DNA of 64,000 bases from Rhodopirellula islandica (GCF_001027925.1 NZ_LECT01000044.1:62001-126000), one strand, 5' to 3'. Counted from the first letter of the stretch, positions 27,620 through 33,954 are shown. Notes: a model not told the origin generated them from the sequence alone. Program-made: numbers and translations.

Positions 27620-27694
27620 GGCGTGGTAGATTCTGTTGGCAGAATCGTCTGGTTTTCATCCAGGAGTCCGCGGGTTCGATTCCCGCTCACGTCA
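27620..27694 (+). tRNA. tRNA-Glu(TTC), second, different copy
   Basis: Anticodon arm TCTGG-TTTTCAT-CCAGG, long D stem GATTC/GAATC, acceptor GGCGTGG/TCACGTC. Sequence differs widely from the first Glu copy, so not a recent duplicate. Confidence 0.8.
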
Positions 27695-27696
27695 CT

Positions 27697-27740
27697 TGGC
27701 TAGCTTTTGGCTGTTAGCCAATTAGCGATTAGCTTTCTGC
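27697..27740. repeat. TTAGCNN heptamer spacer
   Basis: CTAGCTT TTGGCTG TTAGCCA ATTAGCG ATTAGCT in register. Confidence 0.7.
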
Positions 27741-27788
27741 CACCGGGTTTTGCCAAGCAGGCACGCAGGAATGATTGGGTTTCACCTT

Positions 27789-27852
27789 GTGAGCCGTTTG
27801 GGCGTTAGCCCCGGTTTTGCGTGGGAACCGTGGCTAACGCCAAACGGCTCAC
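27789..27852. repeat. Large REP-like inverted repeat
   Basis: Arms GTGAGCCGTTTGGGCGTTAG and CTAACGCCAAACGGCTCAC enclose CCGGTT/AACCG. Of the palindrome type scattered in Rhodopirellula-like genomes. Confidence 0.8.
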
Positions 27853-27916
27853 ATACACGATGACACCTGCGTATCTGCTTAACGACTAACCCGCTAAATG
27901 CTAACACGCTATTCCT

Positions 27917-28010
27917 GGAAGTCACCCGGCCGGATGAGGACACTGTCTTGAAAACAGCTGCGGCGAAACCGTCGATGTGTTCGAGTGCAGATCCCACTCT
28001 GGGGCTTCCG
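27917..28010 (+). tRNA. tRNA-Ser(TGA), class II, disturbed T arm
   Basis: Acceptor GGAAGTC/GGCTTCC, anticodon arm CTGT-CTTGAAA-ACAG, variable arm CGG-CGAAA-CCG, G73. The T-arm region is about 10 bases too long and pairs poorly. Confidence 0.75.
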
Positions 28011-28028
28011 CATGTTTCGCAAAATCTT

Positions 28029-28113
28029 GGGAGCGTTTCCACACGGGAGACTGTAAATCTTCTGCCTTTAATTGTGTGGTAGTTGGCGAGAGGTGCGATT
28101 CCTTGCGTTCCCA
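28029..28113 (+). tRNA. tRNA-Tyr(GTA)
   Basis: Acceptor GGGAGCG/CGTTCCC, anticodon arm GGAGA-CTGTAAA-TCTTC, class II variable arm as in bacterial Tyr, T loop TGCGATT. Confidence 0.88.
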
Positions 28114-28132
28114 CTTGTTTTAAAAAGCTTCA

Positions 28133-28205
28133 CACGTCTCTGGTGTAACGGTAGCACTGCTGATTCCAAACCAGTTAGTCAGGGTTCAAATCCTTGGGGA
28201 CGTGC
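28133..28205 (+). tRNA. tRNA-Trp(CCA)
   Basis: Acceptor CACGTCT/GGACGTG, loop TTCCAAA, T arm CAGGG-TTCAAAT-CCTTG. C73 instead of the usual G73 of bacterial Trp. Confidence 0.8.
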
Positions 28206-28224
28206 TCTCCGGATCGACAAACAC

Positions 28225-28296
28225 AGTCCTGTGGTCCAACGGCGACGACACCTGTTTTACACACAGGAAACGATGGTTCGATTCCATCCGGGACTA
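28225..28296 (+). tRNA. tRNA-Val(TAC)
   Basis: Acceptor AGTCCTG/CGGGACT, anticodon arm CCTGT-TTTACAC-ACAGG, T arm GATGG-TTCGATT-CCATC. Confidence 0.92.
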
Positions 28297-28346
28297 CTGC
28301 CGGCGTCACGGTGACGCTGGCCCGCAAACAACCAAGGAGAACGACG

Positions 28347-28616
28347 ATGTCCAGAAATGTGAAGTACGTGCAATGTGCGATGAGACGCAGCATCGCCGGC
28401 GGATCCGTGCGAACGACATCGTACATCCCGCGAGAGTTTGCCAAGGTCGGCCGAGTGCTGAGACTTCGGGACGACAACGTTGGTTGGGTCGACGGCTGGG
28501 TAGTCGAATTCGTCGGCGATGTGATCATCGAAGGCGATCAGATCCCTGACTCGCACAAGGCGATCAAGAACCACCGCAAGTCGACTGGCGACAGTGCTCC
28601 GCGACTGCATGCGTAG
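28347..28616 (+). CDS. Small unknown protein inside the tRNA array
   Basis: 89 residues from ATG 28347, with AAGGAGA 9 bases upstream. MSRNVKYVQCAMRRSIAGG, TTSYIPREFAKVGRVLRLRD and GWVDGWVVEFVGDVI suggest a small beta-barrel protein. Not recognised. It sits between tRNA-Val and tRNA-Ala and reads in the same direction, so it would be part of the same transcript. A role linked to the tRNAs is inference. Confidence 0.7.
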   Translation: MSRNVKYVQCAMRRSIAGGSVRTTSYIPREFAKVGRVLRLRDDNVGWVDGWVVEFVGDVIIEGDQIPDSHKAIKNHRKSTGDSAPRLHA

Positions 28617-28621
28617 CACGG

Positions 28622-28692
28622 AAGGAAGCTTGAAGAGTGAAACTCCCGAGGCGAACCATTTTCGCTATCCACTCATCACTCTTCTTGCTTCA
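28622..28692. repeat. Inverted GAAGNNN heptamers
   Basis: GAAGCTT GAAGAGT GAAACTC on the left; complement of GAAGCAA GAAGAGT GATGAGT on the right, directly before tRNA-Ala. Confidence 0.7.
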
Positions 28693-28697
28693 TTCAT

Positions 28698-28768
28698 GGG
28701 GCGCTCGTCCAACGGGAAGACGTCTGTTTTGCACGCAGAAAATCGGGGTTCGATTCCCCGGTGCTCCA
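28698..28768 (+). tRNA. tRNA-Ala(TGC), first copy
   Basis: Acceptor GGGGCGC/GTGCTCC, anticodon arm TCTGT-TTTGCAC-GCAGA, T arm CGGGG-TTCGATT-CCCCG. The G3.T70-type wobble in the acceptor is the Ala identity element. Confidence 0.88.
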
Positions 28769-28781
28769 CTCATTCGCAAAC

Positions 28782-28853
28782 GCTGAGGTAGGCCAACGGC
28801 GAGCCGCTTGTCTTAGGAACAAGTGCTTGCGGGTTCGACTCCCGCCCTCAGTA
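28782..28853 (+). tRNA. tRNA-Leu(TAG) with a short variable loop
   Basis: Acceptor GCTGAGG/CCTCAGT, anticodon arm CTTGT-CTTAGGA-ACAAG, variable loop only TGCTT, T arm perfect, A73. Normal bacterial Leu tRNAs are class II with a long variable arm. Confidence 0.82.
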
Positions 28854-28865
28854 CTGACTCAACAT

Positions 28866-28939
28866 GCTGTGGTACGCAAACCGGCAAAGCGGCGAATTTC
28901 AAACGTTCGTGTTTGAGGGTTCGACTCCCTCCCGCAGTA
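28866..28939 (+). tRNA. tRNA-Leu(CAA) with a short variable loop
   Basis: Acceptor GCTGTGG/CCGCAGT, D stem CGC/GCG, anticodon arm CGAAT-TTCAAAC-GTTCG, variable loop TGTTT, A73. Again class I instead of class II. Confidence 0.82.
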
Positions 28940-28954
28940 CTTCGATCTACACAT

Positions 28955-29052
28955 AGTCAAGTGGTGGAATTGGTAGACACGCAGGCACCGGACTGTCGTG
29001 CACCGCATTCTGAAAACGGGGCGGCATGCGAGTTCAACTCTCGCCTTGGCTA
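28955..29052 (+). tRNA. tRNA-Leu-like, class II, anticodon unclear
   Basis: Acceptor AGTCAAG/CTTGGCT, the canonical Leu D arm GTGGTGGAATTGGTAGACAC and T arm GCGAG-TTCAACT-CTCGC. The middle forms GCAC...GTGC with a 9-base loop and a distorted variable arm, so no anticodon can be read. Confidence 0.6.
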
Positions 29053-29079
29053 CTTTCACTCTTGCAGGTGAAACAACGA

Positions 29080-29147
29080 TGCGGGTGAGCCAGGCTCATC
29101 CGGGCCTCATAAGCCTGGACCGTCGGGTGCGACCCCCGAACCCGCTA
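29080..29147 (+). tRNA. tRNA-Met(CAT), second, with minimal D arm
   Basis: Anticodon arm CGGGC-CTCATAA-GCCTG and T arm TCGGG-TGCGACC-CCCGA. First acceptor pair is T.T, an unpaired 1-72 as in initiator tRNAs; the D arm is very short. Confidence 0.7.
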
Positions 29148-29151
29148 CTGA

Positions 29152-29216
29152 AATAGCTTTTAGCGACTAGCAATTAGCTGTTGGCTCAGGAGGAAAAGCT
29201 AACAGCTAATCGCTTC
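29152..29216. repeat. TTAGCNN heptamer spacer with inverted half
   Basis: ATAGCTT TTAGCGA CTAGCAA TTAGCTG TTGGCTC, then GCTAACA GCTAATC; the halves can pair. Confidence 0.7.
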
Positions 29217-29222
29217 CTCAAC

Positions 29223-29295
29223 GATCGCGTGGTCCAGCGGCGAAGACGCCTGCGTGACAAGCAGGAGACCGATGGTTCGATTCCATCCGTGATCA
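29223..29295 (+). tRNA. tRNA-Val(GAC)
   Basis: Acceptor GATCGCG/CGTGATC, anticodon arm CCTGC-GTGACAA-GCAGG, T arm GATGG-TTCGATT-CCATC. Confidence 0.9.
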
Positions 29296-29307
29296 CTGAA
29301 ACGACAA

Positions 29308-29378
29308 GGTCTGTAAGTGTTGCGGCAGCACGCGTCTGTGGTATGGACGAAGACCGGGTTCAATTCCCGGACGGACCT
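29308..29378 (+). tRNA. tRNA-Thr(GGT)
   Basis: Acceptor GGTCTGT/ACGGACC, anticodon arm CGTCT-GTGGTAT-GGACG, T arm CCGGG-TTCAATT-CCCGG. Confidence 0.88.
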
Positions 29379-29389
29379 CTGAGTGAAAT

Positions 29390-29461
29390 GGGCTGGCATG
29401 TTCCAAGGAGGCGACTGACTTTTGCAAAGTCGGTGGAAGGATTCGATTCCCTTCCGGTCCA
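29390..29461 (+). tRNA. tRNA-Ala(TGC), second copy
   Basis: Anticodon arm TGACT-TTTGCAA-AGTCG, acceptor GGGCTGG/CCGGTCC, one mismatch in the T stem. The body differs from the first Ala copy. Confidence 0.75.
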
Positions 29462-29479
29462 CTCTCAGTTTTGATTTAC

Positions 29480-29565
29480 GGAAGGCAGCCGGATACGGTT
29501 TGCCGGGCCGCACTGCTAACGCGTGCCACCTTCGGGTGATGAGGGTTCGACTCCCTCGCCTTCCG
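29480..29565 (+). tRNA. tRNA-Ser(GCT)
   Basis: Acceptor GGAAGGC/GCCTTCC, anticodon loop CTGCTAA, class II variable arm CACC-TTCG-GGTG, T arm GAGGG-TTCGACT-CCCTC, G73. Confidence 0.85.
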
Positions 29566-29579
29566 CTTGTTTGCAAAAC

Positions 29580-29651
29580 GGCTCGATGGTGAAACGGACA
29601 TCCTCTCTGCCTTCTAACCAGAAGTTCCGGGTTCGACTCCTGGTCGAGCTG
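29580..29651 (+). tRNA. tRNA-Arg(TCT)
   Basis: Acceptor GGCTCGA/TCGAGCT, anticodon arm TCTGC-CTTCTAA-CCAGA (one mismatch), T arm CCGGG-TTCGACT-CCTGG. Confidence 0.85.
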
Positions 29652-29722
29652 CTGCCGATATTCGCAGTCACGTTGGCTGCCGGCATCCATTCGCTTGTTT
29701 GACGCTTTTGAAAGGCAACGTC

Positions 29723-30529
29723 ATGAGCATGCATCAGATTGAGCGTCAATTCACACGGATTGGTGCTCGAGCAAACGTTCATCCGCCGATCGCTCGGCGT
29801 TGGGGAACGACTCCTGAAGTCTCAATCGACATCGGTAACGACGCCGAGGGCGAGTTCTTCGATATCGCGATTCAGCCACCACAGTTGGCCGAGACGCAAG
29901 TGATCGACGTCCAGCCTTCATTACGGCACCTGTTGCTGATGTCGCAACAAGACGACGGAAAGCACAAGTTCTTGTGCGGTCACGACGAGCGACACTGGTT
30001 CGTCGCAGCTGTTCCTGAACGGGCAGCCGTTTCATCTGTGAAGACAGCTTTCGACGCGCTCAAGCCGGTTGCGGTACGAGCACTCGAGAACCGTCTCGGC
30101 GTGAAGCCGCGAAAGCGGAATCGTCGACGCAATGAAGCGTTCATCCGTCAGGGCGAGTGGTTCTTCGTGCCGGTTCCGAATGACTCGTTCATCAACGAGC
30201 GTCTTGTCCTGCGAAACGAGCCGATCGCGCGTGGTGGCGGAAAGCCCCACATGTGCGAGGAAGTCGTGCGGCAAGGAGGCGAGTTGGTTTACGTCAGCAA
30301 CCGTTACCCAACCGGTGTGACCGAGATCCAGCGTCGACAAATGATTAGCCGTCGCCCTGAACTTCGTCACCTGCACTGGGTCGCTCAACGTAGAAACCCA
30401 AGCGTGTTCGTTCGCGGACGAGTTCGCCATCCGGATCACAAGACGATCTTGCTGGATGGCTGGCACCAAGTCCTGATGAACACTGAAAACGAGTCGATTG
30501 CAATGCGACATGTTGCATTCATCGACTGA
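29723..30529 (+). CDS. Unknown protein embedded in the tRNA array
   Basis: 268 residues from ATG 29723 (upstream AAAGGCAACGTC). Recurrent beta-rich segments: HKFLCGHDERHWFVAAVP, QGEWFFVPVPND, GGKPHMCEEVV, and a C-terminal motif VRGRVRHPDHKTILLDGWHQV followed by NTENES. Conserved-looking His, Asp and Trp clusters hint at a metal- or nucleic-acid-binding fold, but I do not recognise the family. It lies in the same direction as the tRNAs. The next tRNA (Arg) starts 158 bases after its stop. Confidence 0.75.
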   Translation: MSMHQIERQFTRIGARANVHPPIARRWGTTPEVSIDIGNDAEGEFFDIAIQPPQLAETQVIDVQPSLRHLLLMSQQDDGKHKFLCGHDERHWFVAAVPERAAVSSVKTAFDALKPVAVRALENRLGVKPRKRNRRRNEAFIRQGEWFFVPVPNDSFINERLVLRNEPIARGGGKPHMCEEVVRQGGELVYVSNRYPTGVTEIQRRQMISRRPELRHLHWVAQRRNPSVFVRGRVRHPDHKTILLDGWHQVLMNTENESIAMRHVAFID

Positions 30530-30686
30530 AGTTCGGTCCCGCACTTCGGTGCAGGGCCATTTTCCAAGCCGACGCGGCTCGATGCAGAAAGGCACCGCTC
30601 TTGGTCGTGTTTCTTTCATGGCTCGCTCATGCTGGTGCGAACCCAGTCGTCGGCTCTTGTGACTATGAATAAGGAAAACTATCAAA

Positions 30687-30759
30687 TGACTCGCGGGTGT
30701 GCCGGATAGCATGACAGTCTTCGAAGCTGTCGGACCAGGTTCAATTCCTGGCGAGAACA
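30687..30759 (+). tRNA. tRNA-Arg(TCG), weak acceptor
   Basis: Anticodon arm ACAGT-CTTCGAA-GCTGT and T arm CCAGG-TTCAATT-CCTGG are good. Only four acceptor pairs form (CTCG/CGAG), so it may be damaged. Confidence 0.65.
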
Positions 30760-30769
30760 CTGAAGAAGT

Positions 30770-30796
30770 GTGAAACGCGAAGTTTGAAGTGTGAAA
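30770..30796. repeat. GAAGNNN heptamers at the 3' side of the first four-helix-bundle gene
   Basis: GAAGTGT GAAACGC GAAGTTT GAAGTGT in register, ending at the gene's stop codon. Confidence 0.75.
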
Positions 30797-31144
30797 TTAA
30801 GAGCGGGACTTCTTGATGATCGCTGTGAGAATGGCAATCAGCTCATTTGCCTCGTCCGTCAACGGCGAGAGGCGGTCGGCCGAGACAAGTTCGGTTGACG
30901 CGAGAAGTCGCAGCCAATAGTGCGTTTCGCGAGCTTCCTTGCATGCGATCGAATACTTGCTGACGAAGTCAGCTTTGCTTTGGCTCGCTTGTCCTTCTTC
31001 GACATTTGCGCCGATTGACGTCCCAGAACGCAACAACTGGTTTGCGAGCGTGGCGGATACGCGTCCGTTTTGTTCTAGCACCAAACAGAGTCTCACAACA
31101 CGCTCGGCAAACGCGAACGTTCGGTCAGGTAGATCGCTCTTCAT
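30797..31144 (-). CDS. Four-helix-bundle protein (23S rRNA intervening-sequence protein family)
   Basis: 115 residues from ATG 31144. TFAFAERVVRLCLVLEQNGR, LLRSGTSIGANVEEGQAS, KADFVSKYSIACKEARETHY and WLRLLASTEL are the TIGR02436 pattern (S-SI-AN--EG-A--S--DF---Y-IA--S--E--YWL). Family members form pentameric bundles resembling the Avd accessory protein; the cellular role is unsettled. It is the only minus-strand gene within the tRNA array. Its start codon lies 24 bases from a 177-base heptamer array and its stop touches more heptamers. Confidence 0.88.
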   Translation of the reverse strand: MKSDLPDRTFAFAERVVRLCLVLEQNGRVSATLANQLLRSGTSIGANVEEGQASQSKADFVSKYSIACKEARETHYWLRLLASTELVSADRLSPLTDEANELIAILTAIIKKSRS

Positions 31145-31167
31145 TGGCGCAGTGTACCGCAATCATT

Positions 31168-31344
31168 TTCACCCTTCACCCTTCACCCTTCACCCTTCAC
31201 CCTTCACCCTTCACCCTTCACCCTTCACCCTTCACCCTTCACCCTTCACTCTTCACTCTTCCAACTTCCAACTTCCAACTTCCAACTTCCAACTTCCAAC
31301 TTCCAACTTCCAACTTCCAACTTCCAACTTCCAACTTCCAACTT
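31168..31344. repeat. Heptanucleotide tandem array (CACCCTT then CCAACTT)
   Basis: Read directly: about 11 exact copies of CACCCTT (31170-31246), two CACTCTT, then 12 exact copies of CCAACTT (31261-31344). On the minus strand these are GAAGGGT, GAAGAGT and GAAGTTG units sharing a GAAG core. It ends 5 bases before tRNA-Cys and begins 24 bases upstream of the four-helix-bundle start. Confidence 0.98.
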
Positions 31345-31349
31345 CCAAA

Positions 31350-31420
31350 GACGCTGGAGCCAGATGGCCAGGCAACCGGCTGCAACCCGGTCGAAGTGGG
31401 TTCGACTCCCACCAGCGTTT
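31350..31420 (+). tRNA. tRNA-Cys(GCA)
   Basis: Acceptor GACGCTG/CAGCGTT, anticodon arm ACCGG-CTGCAAC-CCGGT, T arm GTGGG-TTCGACT-CCCAC, U73 characteristic of Cys. Confidence 0.92.
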
Positions 31421-31443
31421 CTGATTCGAGGACTAGCACGTCA

Positions 31444-31517
31444 TTACAGCTAGCTCATTTGGTTAGAGCATCAGATCCTTAATCTGAGTGTAACGGGTTC
31501 GAGTCCCGTGCTTGAAA
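31444..31517 (+). tRNA. tRNA-Lys(CTT)-like
   Basis: Canonical D arm (AGCTCATTTGGTTAGAGC), anticodon arm TCAGA-TCCTTAA-TCTGA with C instead of U at position 33, T arm ACGGG-TTCGAGT-CCCGT. Two acceptor mismatches. Confidence 0.7.
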
Positions 31518-31547
31518 CATGACTGGCAACCTACCTTGGATCAGTCT

Positions 31548-31611
31548 TGAGTCGCGAGACTTGAGTCTTGAGTTTCTTCACTCACGACTCACAACTCGAG
31601 ACTCACGACTC
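31548..31611. repeat. GAGTCNN heptamers, inverted pair
   Basis: GAGTCGC GAGACTT GAGTCTT GAGTTTC followed by ACTCACG ACTCACA ACTCGAG ACTCACG ACTCCG; can fold back on itself. Confidence 0.8.
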
Positions 31612-31742
31612 CGTGCCGGGGACTCTCTCGTCAATTCAGTGCGTGTTACCAACGCGAGGGTTTGAGAAACCTTTACCAAAGGCATTGACCAGAACCTTAC
31701 CCCGGCACTTTTGCATCACAACCAAATTGCAAGGGAACACTG

Positions 31743-31932
31743 AACACATTGCATCGGGAACTAGCGCGTCGATACAGAGCCATCAAAATGGCTGTACGCG
31801 AAAGCGCTTGAGGGTTCGAATCCCTCCTCCTGCGCTTTCAACGGCCTCCGTGGTCGTTGCACACACGCGGGAGTGGTGGAATTGGCAGACACACAGTTGT
31901 AAGCGTCCCGCACCTTGCCCCGATGTTGTGTT
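31743..31932 (+). ncRNA. Candidate Y RNA (YrlA-like) with permuted tRNA-Leu-like module
   Basis: Terminal stem: AACACA (31743-48) with TGTGTT (31927-32), asymmetric bulge (TTG versus T), then CATCGGG (31752-58) with CCCGATG (31919-25). Inside, in order: CAGAGCC region, GNRA hairpin CGC-GAAA-GCG, perfect T arm GAGGG-TTCGAAT-CCCTC, strand CTCCTGC (31827-33), capping hairpin CAACGGCC/GGTCGTTG, strand GCGGGAG (31867-73) pairing 7/7 with CTCCTGC, and the Leu-type D arm GTGGTGGAATTGGCAGACAC. Thus the 3' tRNA half precedes the 5' half. Known bacterial Y RNAs are tRNA mimics encoded beside Ro60 genes; here the Ro60-like gene starts 45 bases downstream. Alternative: two decayed tRNA-Leu genes. Confidence 0.6.
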
Positions 31933-31977
31933 TTCAATTCGTCTTGTTTTTGAACTGAACACGAAGGAGCTACACGA

Positions 31978-33612
31978 ATGGATCTGATCAAGACTGCAAG
32001 CCTGCCATTGCGGCCGACTGATGCGTTGTCCGATTCGCAGCGTGAATTGCTGCCGCTTTCATTCGGTTCCTTCCTTGACTCGGTCGCAACGGCTACCGGT
32101 CGCGGCACGTTCTACAACTCACGTGAAGAACAAGCCGCAGCCGTCGAAGCAGCCCACCGTGACCTGTTCGATATCGACCGTGACGTTTACACCGCAGCTC
32201 TGATGCTGCCGGGCGTGACGGACTACAGTCGACAGATCGGTGTGCGTCGATTGCTGCAAACGACTCGCGACGGCGGAATCCTGCCGGCCGAGTTCGAAGC
32301 AGCGGCAATGACTCACCTGGTCCGTGGCCTGCCAACGCAGCGGATGCTGAAGTTGTTCGGAATGCTACGTCGTGACCGCGTCAACAACGCGCGAACGCGT
32401 CGATTGATCCTGAGCGAAATCCTCGGTGCTGACGGTCTGGAGTTCTGGGCGGTCAAGTACCGTGTAAAGCTGCGGGTTGCGCTGACGCACGCGTGGGGAC
32501 GCCGAACGGCGAGCATCCTGCGAAGCGTGTTGGCAAAGTCGACGGAAGATCGTTCAGACAAGGAATCACAGATCGTCCGTCAGAACGTGACGCGTTTTAC
32601 AAGTGGGATAGGCATCCTGCCTGTCGAGTCGCAATCCTCAGGCTGGAAGCCTAAGCCACAGTCTGTCGCTCGAGTCGAGCAATGCGTTCGTTTCGTCCTC
32701 GGTGATGAAGATGGCGTGACACTGAATCGTTTGGCGGCGTACCGTGACGCGAAGTCCGACTTCGATCGCGGAGCAGTCCTGCCACCGGAAACGATGGAAG
32801 GTCTGCGAAGCCGATATCACAGGGATCGTACCAACGCCGAAGTACTCGAACTGACGAAGTCTCAGCTGACGACCGGTCAAAAGATCGCCGTCCAGCGCAA
32901 GGCGGAACAGTCGGGCGTGGAGGTCGAGTTCGATCCAGCGAAGTACGACGCAGTTCGACTGTACGTTTACGCGTTCGAGATGGGCATGACCGATGAAATT
33001 CGTCAGACCCTTCGCGACAAGGCGGAAGCAGCCGCCGCACGACTGCCAGTGGCGTTCGAGCGAGTGGGTGTGCTGATTGACTCATCGCAATCGATGATCG
33101 GTCATGACACGCAGGCTCGTCGTCCTATCGCCACGGCACTTGCGCTACGCGACTTGTTGTCAGCGACTGCAGATGATGCGGTTGCGATTACTTCGGATGG
33201 CCGACCATGCGAAAGCTACGAATTGGCCGAACCTTCGGGCGACACGTCGCTGGCGGCAGGATTGGTTCAGTTGCTGAAGTCCGATCCGGATGTCGTATTC
33301 GTTCTGTCGGACGGTTACGAAAACGCGCCGGCCGGACGCTTCGGCGAAACGGTCGCGGCCGTACGACGAATCGGAATTCAAACACCGATTCACCAATTTA
33401 CGCCGGTCTTCGCGGCCGAATCACAAGGCGTTCGCACGCTGAGCGATTCCGTGGTTGCGATGCCGGTCAGCAAGCCTGAGGCAATCGGACTTGGATTGCT
33501 GAAGGCGTTGATCGAGTCCGACGTCGACCGTGGCGTTGCGGCGTTGTTCAGAGTCGTGAGTCTTGAGTCGCGAGACTCGAGGATGACGCTTACGACTTCC
33601 TCAGTGACTTGA
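31978..33612 (+). CDS. Ro60-like (TROVE-type) HEAT-repeat and vWA domain protein
   Basis: 544 residues; GAAGGAG lies 10 bases before ATG. Residues 1-190 are helical repeats with GRGTFYNSREEQAAAV, MLRRDRVNNARTRRLIL and VKYRVKLRVALTHAWGRR, resembling the Ro60 RNA-binding ring. The C-terminal part is a vWA fold with MIDAS-like DSSQSM (about residue 364), PSGDTSLAAGL and VLSDGYENAP. Ro60 proteins bind Y RNAs and aberrant or damaged RNAs and work in RNA quality control. Two oddities: a REP palindrome inserted in frame (32598-32670, SGIGILPVE...GWKPK), and the last 20 codons come from GAGTCNN heptamers. The Ro60 assignment is by fold pattern, position and the adjacent Y-like RNA. Confidence 0.68.
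   Translation: MDLIKTASLPLRPTDALSDSQRELLPLSFGSFLDSVATATGRGTFYNSREEQAAAVEAAHRDLFDIDRDVYTAALMLPGVTDYSRQIGVRRLLQTTRDGGILPAEFEAAAMTHLVRGLPTQRMLKLFGMLRRDRVNNARTRRLILSEILGADGLEFWAVKYRVKLRVALTHAWGRRTASILRSVLAKSTEDRSDKESQIVRQNVTRFTSGIGILPVESQSSGWKPKPQSVARVEQCVRFVLGDEDGVTLNRLAAYRDAKSDFDRGAVLPPETMEGLRSRYHRDRTNAEVLELTKSQLTTGQKIAVQRKAEQSGVEVEFDPAKYDAVRLYVYAFEMGMTDEIRQTLRDKAEAAAARLPVAFERVGVLIDSSQSMIGHDTQARRPIATALALRDLLSATADDAVAITSDGRPCESYELAEPSGDTSLAAGLVQLLKSDPDVVFVLSDGYENAPAGRFGETVAAVRRIGIQTPIHQFTPVFAAESQGVRTLSDSVVAMPVSKPEAIGLGLLKALIESDVDRGVAALFRVVSLESRDSRMTLTTSSVT
32598..32670. repeat. REP-like palindrome inserted inside the Ro60-like gene
   Basis: GTGGGATAGGCATCCTGCCT and AGGCTGGAAGCCTAAGCCAC form imperfect arms. 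It keeps the frame open and adds about 24 residues that do not belong to the domain. Confidence 0.8.
33551..33589. repeat. GAGTCNN heptamers at the 3' side of the second four-helix-bundle gene
   Basis: GAGTCGT GAGTCTT GAGTCGC GAGACTC GAGGATG; they also encode the C-terminus of the Ro60-like protein and touch the stop codon of the minus-strand gene. Confidence 0.85.
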
Positions 33613-33946
33613 TCAATCCCGCGAGAACGCGAGCGGCTTCGTCGGCAACACCGGCGAGCCGCTTGCTTTCATCGGGATCTGTGTAGCCGAGTCGATCCGC
33701 GATGGTCAGTTGATACTCCGCCTCGCGAAGTGATCCGAATGCCATGTCAAGAAAACGAACGAAATCTGCTTGTGATTGCCTTGCGCATCCTTCGACGATG
33801 TTCGATGCGACTGACACCGAGGCTCTTCGAACTTGCGATGTCAGACCGAACATTTCGTCTTTCGGAAATGTCTTGGTCACGCGATAGACAGCCAAAACAA
33901 GTTCATCTGCAAGCTCAAAGGCACGAAGCTTCCGGTGATCTCTCAT
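33590..33946 (-). CDS. Four-helix-bundle protein, second paralogue
   Basis: 118 residues from ATG 33946 (MRDHRKLRAFELADELVLA). FGLTSQVRRASVSVASNIVE, GCARQSQADFVRFLDMAFGS and LREAEYQLTIADRLGY are typical TIGR02436. It overlaps the Ro60-like 3' end by 23 bases tail to tail. Heptamers GAGTCNN lie on both sides (33551-33589 and 33955-33976), the second only 9 bases before its start codon. Only moderately similar to the first copy, so not a recent duplication. Confidence 0.88.
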   Translation of the reverse strand: MRDHRKLRAFELADELVLAVYRVTKTFPKDEMFGLTSQVRRASVSVASNIVEGCARQSQADFVRFLDMAFGSLREAEYQLTIADRLGYTDPDESKRLAGVADEAARVLAGLIKSLRKS

Positions 33947-33954
33947 TTGGGATA

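Noticed and set aside
26477-29782. Long minus-strand reading frames overlapping the tRNAs (proteins with repeated GVEP/GIEP, RTHT-like words)
   Set aside because: They are complements of the conserved T-arm sequences of the tRNA genes, a well-known source of spurious proteins.
31168-31344. Heptamer arrays as a CRISPR array
   Set aside because: Unit is 7 bases without spacers and no cas genes are present.
26124-31517. Suppressor tRNAs in the array that would explain in-frame stops in hsdR, cREC and the IS630 transposase
   Set aside because: No legible anticodon is TTA, CTA or TCA, and the broken genes carry different stop codons, so ordinary decay is simpler.
31743-31932. Two-piece (permuted) tmRNA
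   Set aside because: The D arm and variable arm are of tRNA-Leu type, there is no Ala acceptor signature and no tag-peptide frame.
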